The translations under genes were made by a program, and so were the position numbers. From contig JACRLQ010000046.1 in assembly GCA_016215155.1 (NCBI GenBank), positions 1,122 through 60,669 of the forward strand: a DNA stretch of 59,548 bases. The letters are read 5' to 3'. The notes under the pieces are model-generated. The model was given only the letters and a program-made list of their open reading frames with translations, did not search any database and was not told where the DNA came from. Shown piece by piece: positions 50,900-59,548 of this stretch; positions within the stretch are counted from its first letter, which is position 1; each line of letters opens with the position of its first letter. Source of the DNA: Nitrospirota bacterium (lineage in GTDB: Bacteria > Nitrospirota > Thermodesulfovibrionia > Thermodesulfovibrionales > UBA6898).

Positions 50900-52473
50900 G
50901 CCGGGGGGCCCTTAAGTTTTTTCATGCTCAGACCTATCTTCCTCTCAACGGAATCGATTTTTATGACCGTCGCGTCGAGAAGAGCACCTTCCTTTATAGT
51001 TTCTCCTTCAGGCAGCTGCGCGGTCTCGGACGAATAAATGAGGCCTTCCACCCCACCTTCGAGTTCCACGAAGATCCCGAAGTCGGTCAGCCTCAGGGCC
51101 TTCCCCCTGACCTCGTCCCCCATTTTGAACTTAAGCGGTATCTCCTCCAGCCACGGGTCCGTCTCAAGCTGTTTAAGCCCTAGCGACATCTTTTCATTTG
51201 CCGGGTCTATCGAGAGTATGACCACATCGACCTTCTGCCCCTTCTTGAGCAGCTCGGAGGGATGTTTGACGTGCTTCGTCCAGGACAGGTCTGAGATGTG
51301 CAGGAGTCCGTCCACACCCTCGGGCAGCCCTATAAAAGCCCCGAAGTCGGTAAGACTCTTGACCTTGCCGGATATGTTCATGCCCGGTGAGTACATCGTG
51401 CTTATGATCTCCCACGGACTGGGCTTTGTCTGTTTTATGCTCAACGACAGTTTTCGGTCGTCCCTGTCAACCTTAAGGACCACCGCCTCCACCGTCTCGC
51501 CTATGGTATAGAGCTTCGAGGGATGTTTCATCTTCGGCGACCAGTCCAGTTCAGAAATATGCACCAGCCCCTCAAGGCCCTCTTCAACCCTTATGAATAC
51601 ACCATAGTCGGTAATGCTCACGACGGCGCCCTTTACCATTTTTCCCGCCGGGTACTTAACGTCGACGTCGGTCCAGGGGTCGGGATATTTCTGTTTATAC
51701 CCGAGGGTTATCCTCTCCGTGGCCTCGTCATATTTAAGCACCACTACCTCTATAGTGTCGCCGACCACAAAAAATTCCGAGGGGTGCGTTATCCTGCCCC
51801 ACGATATGTCGGATATATGGAGAAGTCCGTCTATGCCGCCAAGGTCGACGAAGACACCATAATCCGTAATGTTTTTAACCGTGCCTTCAAGCAGCGCTCC
51901 CGCTTTGACCCCGCCGATGGTCTCGCCTTTTTGTTTGGCCCTCTGCTCCTCAAGGACCGCCCTTCTCGATACGATCACATTCGAACGTCTATTGTTGATC
52001 TTAAGGACCTTAAAATCCATCTGCCTGCCGATCAGGCTGTTGAGGTCCCTGACTATCCTTATATCGATCTGGGAACCCGGGAGAAAGGCCTTTACCCCGC
52101 CTAAATCGACGTTGAGCCCGCCCTTCGTCTTGTCGGTAATCACCCCGCTTACAAGTGAGCCGTCTTCAGAGGCCTTCTCAAGCTCTTCCCAGACCTTTGT
52201 TTTCGAGGCGCGTTCCCTGGAGAGATTTACGACCCCCTCGGAGTCGCGGATATTTATCACATAAACCTCCACCACGTCCCCCAGCTTTATATTGTCCCTC
52301 TCCTCGGGTGTAAATTCATCGAAATTGACAAAACCCTCCGACTTATATCCTATATCAACAATGACGCCGTCCTGCTTGATCCCGACCACCCTGCCGGGCA
52401 TTATCGTTCCGGACTCGAAACACTGGAAAGTTTCGGCATAAAGCCTTTCCATCTCATTGTTATTATTTTCCAT
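50896..52473 (-). CDS. rpsA: 30S ribosomal protein S1
   Basis: 525 residues with six S1 RNA-binding repeats, recognisable by GRVVGIKQDGVIVDIGYKSEGFV, KGGLNVDLGGVKAFLPGSQID, TDYGVFVDLGGIDGLLHISDISW, TDYGVFIRVEEGLEGLVHISELDW, TDFGAFIGLPEGVDGLLHISDLSW and TDFGIFVELEGGVEGLIYSSE. Full bacterial size class. It overlaps ispH upstream by 11 bases and lies in the familiar cmk-ispH-rpsA order. Confidence 0.96.
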   Translation of the reverse strand: MENNNNEMERLYAETFQCFESGTIMPGRVVGIKQDGVIVDIGYKSEGFVNFDEFTPEERDNIKLGDVVEVYVINIRDSEGVVNLSRERASKTKVWEELEKASEDGSLVSGVITDKTKGGLNVDLGGVKAFLPGSQIDIRIVRDLNSLIGRQMDFKVLKINNRRSNVIVSRRAVLEEQRAKQKGETIGGVKAGALLEGTVKNITDYGVFVDLGGIDGLLHISDISWGRITHPSEFFVVGDTIEVVVLKYDEATERITLGYKQKYPDPWTDVDVKYPAGKMVKGAVVSITDYGVFIRVEEGLEGLVHISELDWSPKMKHPSKLYTIGETVEAVVLKVDRDDRKLSLSIKQTKPSPWEIISTMYSPGMNISGKVKSLTDFGAFIGLPEGVDGLLHISDLSWTKHVKHPSELLKKGQKVDVVILSIDPANEKMSLGLKQLETDPWLEEIPLKFKMGDEVRGKALRLTDFGIFVELEGGVEGLIYSSETAQLPEGETIKEGALLDATVIKIDSVERKIGLSMKKLKGPPA

Positions 52474-53326
52474 TCGGGGATTTCCCTCCTATGTCCTGAA
52501 TCCTTTTTTCGACATCCCTGATGATCCAGTCAGGGGTCGAGGCCCCCGCCGTGATCCCGACCCGTCCGGCGCCCTCAAACCATGAGTCATCAAGCCCGTC
52601 AGCGGTCTCTATATGATACGTCCTCACATTAAGAGAAGCGCAGAGGTTCGCAAGCTGGGTCGTGTTGGCGCTGTTTTTGCCGCCGACGACCACCATGACG
52701 TCCACCCTGCCGCACATCTGCTGGGTCTCTTTCAGCCGGAGCGCCGTAGAACTGCATATAGTATTATAGACCTTGACCTCTTTGACCTTTTCGATGACGG
52801 TTGAAAGGAGTCTTTTAAGGGCATCGACCGGCTGGGTCGTCTGCACCACGATACCGACCTTCGATTTAAGCCCCTTCAGTTTTAAAGGTACGTCACCGTC
52901 CACTACTATCGCATCGCTTCCGGCATAGCTTACCAGTCCCTTCACCTCAGGATGTTCCTTCTCCCCCAGGATAATCACCTGATAGCCGTTTTCAGCCAGC
53001 AGTCTTGCATATTCCTGCGCCTTCTTGACAAAGGGACAGGTGGCATCGATTACCCTGAACCCTCTTGAAGATATATTATCATAGAGGTCACACGGTATGC
53101 CATGGGTCCTTATTATCAGCGCCCTGACTTTGCTGTCGTCGATGTCCCCGACGTCCAGCGGCAATATGCCCTCTTTCTTAAGCCTCCCGATCACCTGCGG
53201 GTTATGTATTATGGGACCGAGGGTGAACACGCCTTCCTTGTCCTTTTCAGCGATATCGAAAGTAATATCGATGGCCCTTTTGACCCCGAAGCAGAACCCC
53301 GCCCTCTTTGCCATGATTATCTCCAA
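52463..53326 (-). CDS. ispH: 4-hydroxy-3-methylbut-2-enyl diphosphate reductase
   Basis: Last step of the MEP isoprenoid pathway. Three cluster-binding Cys are in place: C12 (GFCFGVKRA), C97 (DATCPFVKKAQ) and C191 (NTICSST). THGIP, VVVGGKNSANTTQLA and GITAGASTPDWII are diagnostic. 287 residues. The downstream rpsA overlap and upstream cmk (17 bases) fit a common gene order. Confidence 0.95.
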   Translation of the reverse strand: MEIIMAKRAGFCFGVKRAIDITFDIAEKDKEGVFTLGPIIHNPQVIGRLKKEGILPLDVGDIDDSKVRALIIRTHGIPCDLYDNISSRGFRVIDATCPFVKKAQEYARLLAENGYQVIILGEKEHPEVKGLVSYAGSDAIVVDGDVPLKLKGLKSKVGIVVQTTQPVDALKRLLSTVIEKVKEVKVYNTICSSTALRLKETQQMCGRVDVMVVVGGKNSANTTQLANLCASLNVRTYHIETADGLDDSWFEGAGRVGITAGASTPDWIIRDVEKRIQDIGGKSPNGK

Positions 53327-53343
53327 CGCGTCTCCCTCATGCG

Positions 53344-53994
53344 CTATTCCTTTACGACCTCTATGACCTTTTTCATGACCTCATCTATCCTCAACCCGGT
53401 CGAATCTATAAGAATCGCGTCATCGGCCTTTTTGAGCGGCGAGAGGTCACGGCCGGAGTCCCTTGCGTCGCGTTCGATGATCTCGGTCCTTACCTTTTGT
53501 TCATCCGCCTCGAAACCCTTCGCGGCAAGCTCGGTCGCGCGTCTCCTGGTCCTTTCTCCGACAGAGGCATCGAGGTAGATCTTCTTATATGCCGAAGGAA
53601 ATACGACCGTAGTCATGTCACGTCCCTCGGCAACCAGATCGGCATGGACCGCGGCCTCCCTCTGAATGTCAAGAAGGTGTTTTCTCACCGGCAGCCGCGC
53701 GGAAAAGACCGACGCGTAATGGCTTGCCCCGGGGGCCCTTATCTCGTCCGACACGTCGGAACCGTTTACGAACACCCTGCCGTTTCTGAACTCGACCTTC
53801 GCGCCTGAAAGCAGGGAGGCGATATCGTCGTCAGAGGCGTTTTCTTCGAGCCCCTGCCTCACAAGAAATACGGCCGTGGCCCTGTAGAGGGCCCCTGTGT
53901 CGAGGTAATCAAAGCCGAGTTCCCTGGCGACCAGTTTGGCCAGCGTGCTCTTGCCGGCGCCTGAGGGACCATCGATCGCCACCACCTTTTTCAC
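53344..53994 (-). CDS. cmk: Cytidylate kinase
   Basis: Phosphorylates CMP and dCMP. P-loop AIDGPSGAGKSTLAKLVA, YLDTGALYRA, the CMP-binding segment VAEGRDMTTVVFPSAYKKIYLDAS, and RDARDSGRDLSPLKKADDAILIDST. 216 residues. It overlaps aroA by four bases. Confidence 0.95.
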   Translation of the reverse strand: MKKVVAIDGPSGAGKSTLAKLVARELGFDYLDTGALYRATAVFLVRQGLEENASDDDIASLLSGAKVEFRNGRVFVNGSDVSDEIRAPGASHYASVFSARLPVRKHLLDIQREAAVHADLVAEGRDMTTVVFPSAYKKIYLDASVGERTRRRATELAAKGFEADEQKVRTEIIERDARDSGRDLSPLKKADDAILIDSTGLRIDEVMKKVIEVVKE

Positions 53995-55280
53995 GAGGAC
54001 AGCTCCCTTATAAGATCGAAAAAGCCCGGGAATGAAATATCCACCGCGGACGCCCCGTTTACGACCGTGACACCGTCCGCCGCCAGCCCCGCCACCGCCA
54101 TAGACATTGCGATCCTGTGGTCACCGTGGCTACGGACCTCGGCAGGGATAAGCGCCTCAGAACCCTTTATGCTCAGGCCATCGGGAAACTCTTCTATGAC
54201 GACCCCCATTTTTCTTAATTCGGAAGCGATGGCGCTTATCCTGTCGGACTCCTTCACACGGAGTTCCTCGGCCCCCCTGATCGTCGTGACGCCGTCGGCG
54301 AGCGCCGCCGCGACGCATAATATCGGAAACTCGTCGATCAGCGAAGGCACGATGTCGCCCCCGATGTCGACCGCCTTAAGGTCACAACGCCCGCTGCAGT
54401 AAAGATCTGAAACAGGCTCGCCCGAGACCTCACGGCTGTTTTCGACGACGATTTTGGCCCCCATCGAGCGAAGCACATCAAGCAGCCCGGTCCTCGTGGG
54501 GTTCATGCAGACGTTTCTTATATAGATCTCCGATTGAGCGACTATCAACGACGCTACGATAAAAAATGCGGCCGATGAAAAATCGCCGGGAACGATCACG
54601 TCCACCGGGGTCAGGCGGCCTCCTCCTTTTATGCTCACGGTAAGACCGTCAACGGCAAGGTCCGCGCCGAAGGCGGGAAGCATCCTCTCCGTATGGTCAC
54701 GCGACCTGGCCGGCTCTTTTATGACAGTTTTCCCCCCGGCATATAACCCTGCCAGAAGGACCGAAGACTTTACCTGCGCGCTCGCCATAGGCATCTCATA
54801 CGTCATAGGCCTTAACATGCCGCCCTTTATTGCCAGAGGCGGGTACCTGTTTTCGTCCCTTGCCGAGATGGCGGCCCCCATCATGGTCAGTGGCTTTATG
54901 ACCCTTGCCATAGGCCTGGACCTGAGTGATTCATCGCCGGTCAGGACCGAAAAAAACGGACTGCCCGAGAGCACCCCCGAGATGAGCCTGATCGTCGTGC
55001 CCGAGTTCCCGCAGTCTATGACATCGTGAGGTTCCCTGAGGCCGTAGAGCCCCCTGCCGTTTATTATCAGCCTTTCCCCTTCGTCCACAATATCCACTCC
55101 AAGGGACCGGAACGCGTTCATGGTGCTTTCGGTGTCCTTGGCCCTGAGGAAATTGGAGACGACCCCCCTTCCCTCAGCGAGAGAAGAAAAAATGACGGCG
55201 CGATGGGATATCGATTTGTCCGGCGGAGGGACGATATCGCCTTTAAAAACCGGTGTGCCTTTTATCTCAACCCTGTCCAA
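53991..55280 (-). CDS. aroA: 3-phosphoshikimate 1-carboxyvinyltransferase (EPSP synthase)
   Basis: Sixth step of the shikimate pathway. 429 residues with PPDKSISHRAVIFSSLAEG, DCGNSGTTIRLISGVL (phosphoenolpyruvate site), RPMARVIKPLTMMGA, the DEFPILCVAAALA segment and SHGDHRIAMSMAVAGL. It overlaps tyrA upstream by 14 bases and cmk by four, so these are tightly packed. Confidence 0.95.
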   Translation of the reverse strand: MDRVEIKGTPVFKGDIVPPPDKSISHRAVIFSSLAEGRGVVSNFLRAKDTESTMNAFRSLGVDIVDEGERLIINGRGLYGLREPHDVIDCGNSGTTIRLISGVLSGSPFFSVLTGDESLRSRPMARVIKPLTMMGAAISARDENRYPPLAIKGGMLRPMTYEMPMASAQVKSSVLLAGLYAGGKTVIKEPARSRDHTERMLPAFGADLAVDGLTVSIKGGGRLTPVDVIVPGDFSSAAFFIVASLIVAQSEIYIRNVCMNPTRTGLLDVLRSMGAKIVVENSREVSGEPVSDLYCSGRCDLKAVDIGGDIVPSLIDEFPILCVAAALADGVTTIRGAEELRVKESDRISAIASELRKMGVVIEEFPDGLSIKGSEALIPAEVRSHGDHRIAMSMAVAGLAADGVTVVNGASAVDISFPGFFDLIRELSS

Positions 55281-56118
55281 TGCCTTCTCTCAATCTCCTG
55301 GCCCTGCCCAGCTCTGCCGCAAGCGAGGCGGCGTCCGAGGCAGCCAGGTGCTCTTTTAAAGTATCGAGGTTTCCCTGGAATACCCCTATCATCTCTATGA
55401 GATTTTTCCTGTTGAGCATGCATATGTCCCGCCAGAGTTCCTCATGGCTCCCTGCAATGCGAGTCATGTCCCTGAACCCCTGACCCGAAAAATCAAGATA
55501 AGAGCTGTCTATAGAGGCCACGGTATTAACCATGTTATAGGCTATCAGGTGCGGAAGATGGCTCACGAGGCCGTAGATATGGTCGTGCTTCCGGGGGTCC
55601 ATTTCGATGACGTTTGCGCCCAGAGCTTTCCACAGCCTGTTTATTTTCATAAGGGCTTCACGGTCCGAGTCAGCGGTAGGCGTTACTATGCACTTGGCTC
55701 CCTGAAATAGGCCGGCGCTTGCCGAGTCTATCCCCGAGCTTTCGCTGCCCGCTATCGGGTGACTTCCTATATATGAGACGCCCCCGGGCATCATGCGCTC
55801 GAGATCATAGACAAGGTCGCCCTTGACACTGCCGGCGTCCGTCACAATGGCCCCTTTTTTGAACCCTCCCGCGGACTTTCTGATCGTATCGATGAAACTG
55901 CCCGGGGGAGTGGATAGCATTATAAGGTCAGCGTCAAGGCAGGCCTCACCAGGGTCGGTCGAGAATGAATCTATGATGCCCCTGTCTTTCGCCCTCCGGA
56001 GGTTTTCCTCCGACCTGCCGGAGCCCGCGATCTCGCGGCAAAGATTTCTTTCTTTCAGCGCAAGGGCGAATGATCCGCCTATGAGCCCTACTCCAAGCAC
56101 CGCGACCTTATGAAACAT
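55267..56118 (-). CDS. tyrA: Prephenate dehydrogenase
   Basis: Converts prephenate to 4-hydroxyphenylpyruvate for tyrosine. 283 residues. NAD(P) motif VLGVGLIGGSFALALK, IVTDAGSVKG, IGSHPIAGSESSGIDSA (catalytic His), and HDHIYGLVSHLPHLIAYNMV. No ACT or chorismate mutase domain, so it is a stand-alone dehydrogenase. It lies five bases downstream of aroF. Confidence 0.94.
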   Translation of the reverse strand: MFHKVAVLGVGLIGGSFALALKERNLCREIAGSGRSEENLRRAKDRGIIDSFSTDPGEACLDADLIMLSTPPGSFIDTIRKSAGGFKKGAIVTDAGSVKGDLVYDLERMMPGGVSYIGSHPIAGSESSGIDSASAGLFQGAKCIVTPTADSDREALMKINRLWKALGANVIEMDPRKHDHIYGLVSHLPHLIAYNMVNTVASIDSSYLDFSGQGFRDMTRIAGSHEELWRDICMLNRKNLIEMIGVFQGNLDTLKEHLAASDAASLAAELGRARRLREGIGQG

Positions 56119-56123
56119 CAGGA

Positions 56124-57149
56124 TTAAAGTTCCCGGCCGACTGCCTCTGCCACAGGCCTCAGCTCCCTCATCATCTTTTCGAACTGTTCCGGCTTAAGCG
56201 ACTGGTCGCCGTCCGACATCGCCTCCTCGGGGTTCGTATGGACCTCTATCATCAGCGCGTCGGCTCCGGCGGCTATAGCTGCTTTGGCCATCGGGGCGAC
56301 AAGATCACGCTTCCCCACGCCATGGCTCGGGTCGACCACAACCGGCAGGTGAGTAAGCTGCTTGAGTACCGGCACGGCGCTTAAGTCAAGGGTATTCCTG
56401 GTTGCGGTCTCGAACGTCCTGATGCCCCTTTCACAGAGCATCACGTTTTGATTGCCGCGGGACATTATATATTCAGCCGACATCAGCCACTCTTTTATGG
56501 TCGAGGAAAGTCCGCGTTTAAGGAGCACCGGCTTATCAGAAGTGCCGACTTCGAGGAGGAGCCTGAAGTTCTGCATGTTCCGCGCCCCGATCTGTATTAT
56601 GTCCGCGTACTCGGAGATCACCTCGAGGTCCCTCGGGTCCATGATCTCGGTCACGATCGGGAGGCCTGTCCTGTCCCTCGCCTGGGCGAGGTGCTTAAGG
56701 CCCTCTTCACCCAGCCCCTGGAAGGAATAAGGCGATGTCCTTGGCTTGTACGCTCCTCCCCTCAAAAAAGAAGCGCCCGCGGCCTTCACCTTATCGGCGA
56801 TGCTCGCAAGCACAGTCATGTTCTCGACTGCGCAAGGGCCGGCCATGACCGGGACCTTTTTCCCGCCGATGATAACACCCCTCACGTCGATCTCAGTCGT
56901 TTCCTTCCGGAACTCGCGGCTTGCAAGTTTGTAGGGCTTAAGTATCCTGAAGACATTTTCGACGCCCGGCGCCGCCTTGATCGAGTCCTCTTCCTCCTCG
57001 GTCACCTTCGAGGTGTCGCCGATGACGCCTATGATAGTCCTTTCGGTGCCCTGGGAGAGGTTGATCCTGAGGTTCCAGCTCTCAAGCCTCTTTATGATAT
57101 GCCTGATGTCCTCTTCCGTGGCCTCGTGACTTAAAACGATAATGTCCAT
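56124..57149 (-). CDS. aroF: 3-deoxy-7-phosphoheptulonate synthase, type I beta
   Basis: First step of the shikimate pathway. 341 residues. An N-terminal ferredoxin-like regulatory domain of about 70 residues ([30 protein letters not shown]) precedes the TIM barrel with [60 protein letters not shown] and [14 protein letters not shown]. This N-domain marks the I-beta group, where it can mediate Tyr/Phe feedback inhibition. Confidence 0.95.
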   Translation of the reverse strand: MDIIVLSHEATEEDIRHIIKRLESWNLRINLSQGTERTIIGVIGDTSKVTEEEEDSIKAAPGVENVFRILKPYKLASREFRKETTEIDVRGVIIGGKKVPVMAGPCAVENMTVLASIADKVKAAGASFLRGGAYKPRTSPYSFQGLGEEGLKHLAQARDRTGLPIVTEIMDPRDLEVISEYADIIQIGARNMQNFRLLLEVGTSDKPVLLKRGLSSTIKEWLMSAEYIMSRGNQNVMLCERGIRTFETATRNTLDLSAVPVLKQLTHLPVVVDPSHGVGKRDLVAPMAKAAIAAGADALMIEVHTNPEEAMSDGDQSLKPEQFEKMMRELRPVAEAVGREL

Positions 57150-58223
57150 TTATTTCTCCATCGCTTCTTTTAAGGCCTCAATAAACCTTTTGTTCTCCTC
57201 CGGCAGGCCTATGGTGACCCTTATCGCCTTCGGCCCCATCGGCCTTATGATTACGCCCTTACGGAGGAGCCTGTCGTTTATGACCTTCGAGTCCGAAACC
57301 GGCATATAGATGAAATTCGCATGCGTCGGCACGTAGCTGCAGCCCATGGCCCCAAGCTCGCTGTACAGGTATTTTTTGCCCGCCTCGTTCACCTCGCGTG
57401 AATGACGCACGTGCTCATCGTCTTTGAGCGCGGCCAGCGCGGCTTTCTGGGCCAAGGAGTTCGTATTAAACGGCTCCCTGAGCCTGTTCATATCAAGAAT
57501 GATCTCTTTTTTCGCTATGCCGTAGCCTATACGCAGGCCGGCAAGGCCGTAGATCTTCGAAAAGGTCCGGAGTATGAGAACGTTTTTTTCAGACCTGAGG
57601 TATTTCATGCTGTCGGCGTAGTCGGGGTCTGTAACGTACTCGAAATAGGCCTCATCGACCACGACCAGCATCTCTTCCGTCACGCGGGACATAAGAAGAT
57701 CAAACTCCTTCTTCGTGTTCATCGTGCCCGTGGGGTTATTGGGGTTAGCGATAAATACCATCTTCGTCGCGGGGGTTATCGCGTCGGCCATCGCGGAAAG
57801 ATCATGGGTAAAGTTACTAAGCGGCGCCTGAATAGATCTGCCCCCTACCGACTGCACAGCCATGGCATATACGACGAAAGACGGCGCGCCCATGACCGCT
57901 TCATCTCCGGGCCTCAGAAAGGTCTTTACGGCGATATCCAGAAGCTCGTTCGAGCCGTTTCCGAATATCAGTTCGTCTTCGCTTACATTAAGCTTCGCGG
58001 AAAGCGCCTGTTTTAGGTAATAGGCGGCCCCGTCGGGGTATCTGTTGATATCGGAGAGCGGCCCCTGAAGGGCCTTCAGCGCCAGCGGCGACGGGCCGAC
58101 GGGGTTTTCATTCGAGGCGAGCTTTATAGAATTCGATATGCCCAGTTCCCTCTCCAGTTCTTCAAGCGGCTTGCCCGGCACATAGGGCTGGATCCCGAGC
58201 ACGTAATCAGGCGGTCGTATCAT
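57150..58223 (-). CDS. hisC: Histidinol-phosphate / aromatic aminotransferase
   Basis: PLP-dependent class I/II aminotransferase of 357 residues. IKLASNENPVGPSPLAL, FGNGSNELLDIAVKTFL, NPNNPTGTMN, VVVDEAYFEY and the PLP Lys in TFSKIYGLAGLRIGYG are clear. Sequence alone fits HisC. Since it lies between pheA and aroF it may chiefly serve phenylpyruvate and hydroxyphenylpyruvate, as HisC-like enzymes do in other pheA/tyrA clusters. It overlaps pheA by four bases. Confidence 0.92.
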   Translation of the reverse strand: MIRPPDYVLGIQPYVPGKPLEELERELGISNSIKLASNENPVGPSPLALKALQGPLSDINRYPDGAAYYLKQALSAKLNVSEDELIFGNGSNELLDIAVKTFLRPGDEAVMGAPSFVVYAMAVQSVGGRSIQAPLSNFTHDLSAMADAITPATKMVFIANPNNPTGTMNTKKEFDLLMSRVTEEMLVVVDEAYFEYVTDPDYADSMKYLRSEKNVLILRTFSKIYGLAGLRIGYGIAKKEIILDMNRLREPFNTNSLAQKAALAALKDDEHVRHSREVNEAGKKYLYSELGAMGCSYVPTHANFIYMPVSDSKVINDRLLRKGVIIRPMGPKAIRVTIGLPEENKRFIEALKEAMEK

Positions 58224-59293
58224 TGTATCCTCCCCTGGGGGTACGAGCCGAGGACCTTCAGGTAGAGGCAGTTTTCCTTGAGCTGGTCTATCGCCTTTTT
58301 GACCTTTTTGTCCTCGACATGCCCTTCCATGTCAACGAAAAATATGTACTCCCAGGCCTTTCTCTTGGAAGGCCGTGACTCTATCTTTGTAAGGTTTATC
58401 TTCGCCCTCTTAAAAGGAAGCAGCACATCATAGAGCGACCCGGGCTTATGCTTGATCGAAAACATGACGGAGGTCTTGTCGTTTCCGGTGCGATGCGGGA
58501 ATTCCTTCGAGATGACCAGGAACCTCGTGATGTTGCGTCTTGCGTCCTGGATATTCCGCTCGACGATATTTAAGTCATACATGCGCGCTGCGATCTCGCT
58601 TGCAATTGCCGCGGTGTACGGCTCCCGTGCGGCAAGTTCGGCGGCCTTCGCGGTGCTCGTGGATTCGGCGACAGGCACCCCCGGCATATTGGCCTCAAGC
58701 CAGCCCCTGCACTGGGCCAGCCCCTGTGGATGGGAATAGACCTTCTTTATCTTCTTCCTGTCGGTCTGTTTCGAAAGCAGGTTATGCGAGATCTCAAGTA
58801 TGATCTCGGCGACGACCTGAAGGTCCGAGTCAACGAACATGTCGAGCGTATGGCTCACCACGCCTTCGTTTGAGTTTTCGATCGGGACGACGCCGTATTC
58901 GGCCTTGTTCGTCTCTACGTTTTCGAAGACCTTCCGGATGCTGTCAACAGGCTTAAAAGAGGCCGACGATCCGAAGTGCCTCAGAGCTGCCAGATGCGTA
59001 TATGTAGCGAGCGGCCCGAGGCAGGTGACCTTGAGAGGTTCTTCCAGGGACAAGGAGGCGGACAGTATCTCTCTGTAGATGGAACGAAGGGCGTCATTCG
59101 GAAAAGGGCCTTTGTTGATTTTCGAGAGTCGTTCGAGGATCTGACGCTCCCGGTCGGGCTTATAGAAGGTGGCCTTGCTGGCCCTTTTTATGTTTCCTAC
59201 TTCGAGTACATACCCGGCCCGCTGGTTTAGGAGCTCAAGGATCTCGTCGTCGGTCCGGTCGATGTTCTTTCTTAGTTTGTCCAGTTCTTTCAT
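58220..59293 (-). CDS. pheA: Bifunctional chorismate mutase / prephenate dehydratase
   Basis: 357 residues. The AroQ-type mutase domain occupies about 1-90 (LDKLRKNIDRTDDEILELLNQRAGYVLEVG). Prephenate dehydratase follows at about 90-270 (VTCLGPLATYTHLAALRHFG, YGVVPIENSNEGVVSHTLDMF, and ITRFLVISK). The C-terminal ACT domain (TSVMFSIKHKPGSLYDVLLPFKRAKINLTKIESRPSK) binds Phe for feedback inhibition. First gene of the aromatic run. Confidence 0.95.
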   Translation of the reverse strand: MKELDKLRKNIDRTDDEILELLNQRAGYVLEVGNIKRASKATFYKPDRERQILERLSKINKGPFPNDALRSIYREILSASLSLEEPLKVTCLGPLATYTHLAALRHFGSSASFKPVDSIRKVFENVETNKAEYGVVPIENSNEGVVSHTLDMFVDSDLQVVAEIILEISHNLLSKQTDRKKIKKVYSHPQGLAQCRGWLEANMPGVPVAESTSTAKAAELAAREPYTAAIASEIAARMYDLNIVERNIQDARRNITRFLVISKEFPHRTGNDKTSVMFSIKHKPGSLYDVLLPFKRAKINLTKIESRPSKRKAWEYIFFVDMEGHVEDKKVKKAIDQLKENCLYLKVLGSYPQGRIQ

Positions 59294-59548
59294 AATCGTA
59301 TGTTATCTCTCAGAAAGGGCCATTTTAAGCGCAATAAAGCAACCTCCCTGCCCGGACGGATCGCCGGATAGATTGATAGTATCGCTCATTTTTCCCTTTT
59401 TTTTCAAGGGAATCGGCGGTGAATCGGAAGACCTGACGCGCACAACCCATCTCAACCTAAGAGGGTGGATTTTGTTCCTTTAAGGATCAGCTTTAAAAGA
59501 CAAGTAGTCAATTTAATTCATGTGTTACACTTGCCCCATAGGGGCATG
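59294..59548. other. Region upstream of pheA to the window edge
   Basis: No gene is recognised. On the minus strand a 28-codon frame (from about 59390) has no Phe-rich attenuator character. No clear promoter pair, T-box or other riboswitch is visible. TGCCCCATAGGGGCA at about 59532-59546 is an inverted repeat at the very edge. Confidence 0.35.

Noticed and set aside
59294-59548. Attenuator leader peptide upstream of pheA
   Set aside because: The only short frame lacks consecutive Phe codons and no terminator/antiterminator pair was seen.

Overview
The window looks like a chromosomal contig from a Gram-negative, probably anaerobic bacterium of the Nitrospirota / Desulfobacterota type. Supporting signs are the futalosine-pathway gene mqnA, an archaeal-type split glutamate synthase rich in iron-sulfur sites, a MopE-like metal-binding/YD-repeat protein, two STN- or LolA-like envelope proteins, and the block pheA-hisC-aroF-tyrA-aroA-cmk-ispH-rpsA-sppA-HU. 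The phylum is inferred from gene content and order, not shown directly. Core genes use GC-rich codons. The accessory islands are visibly more AT-rich and full of decayed genes.

Layout. 1-2594 (-): 5' part of a secreted MopE/YD-repeat giant running off the left edge. 3086-11446 (+): a long housekeeping run yicC-gmk-rpoZ-coaBC-TPR-roadblock-aroQ-pepP-efp-accB-accC, with accC cut short at its 3' end. 11447-13019: a small toxin-antitoxin island (RelE/Phd on -, a damaged Phd plus PIN toxin on +). 13035-17550 (+): thiE, a LivJ-like lipoprotein, archease-rtcB RNA repair, mqnA. 17609-21175 (+): an exported Ala/Lys/Pro-rich protein behind a sigma54-like promoter, then a sensor kinase and a frameshifted sigma54 activator. 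21239-28100 (-): dTDP-rhamnose genes, an STN-domain protein, an EF-G paralogue and an RseC-like protein.

28101-32380 is the most plastic part. It holds an intact Phd/PIN pair with a textbook promoter and operator, remnants of HigB, DUF2442 and PIN genes, and an unrecognised two-gene cassette whose promoter carries 10-bp-phased repeats. It also has palindromic repeats with an unusual 22-bp insertion at their tips, and a 163-bp direct repeat bracketing 3 kb. 32290-36118 (-) carries a PAS-PAS-GGDEF cyclase, an isoprenylcysteine-methyltransferase-like protein and a thioredoxin-fold DUF255 protein. 36240-42481 (+) has an OmpA-like protein and the three-gene glutamate synthase. 42942-47290 (+) is a restriction-modification island with no helicase subunit: a small HTH-like ORF, a nuclease-methyltransferase fusion and a specificity subunit, followed by a REP-associated transposase that contains a perfect palindrome in its own coding sequence. 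47578-49027 (+): FabG-like reductase and bioD. 49101-59293 (-): LolA-like exported protein, HU/IHF, sppA, rpsA, ispH, cmk and five aromatic amino acid genes in one tightly packed run.

Genes that plausibly act together: the shikimate-pathway block (aroF, aroA, tyrA, pheA, hisC, with aroQ elsewhere) supplies chorismate to Phe/Tyr and to MqnA for menaquinone. The rhamnose genes supply dTDP-rhamnose, which may matter for an EF-P that has Arg rather than Lys at its loop tip. Archease and RtcB form an RNA ligase pair. No tRNA, rRNA or CRISPR array was seen.
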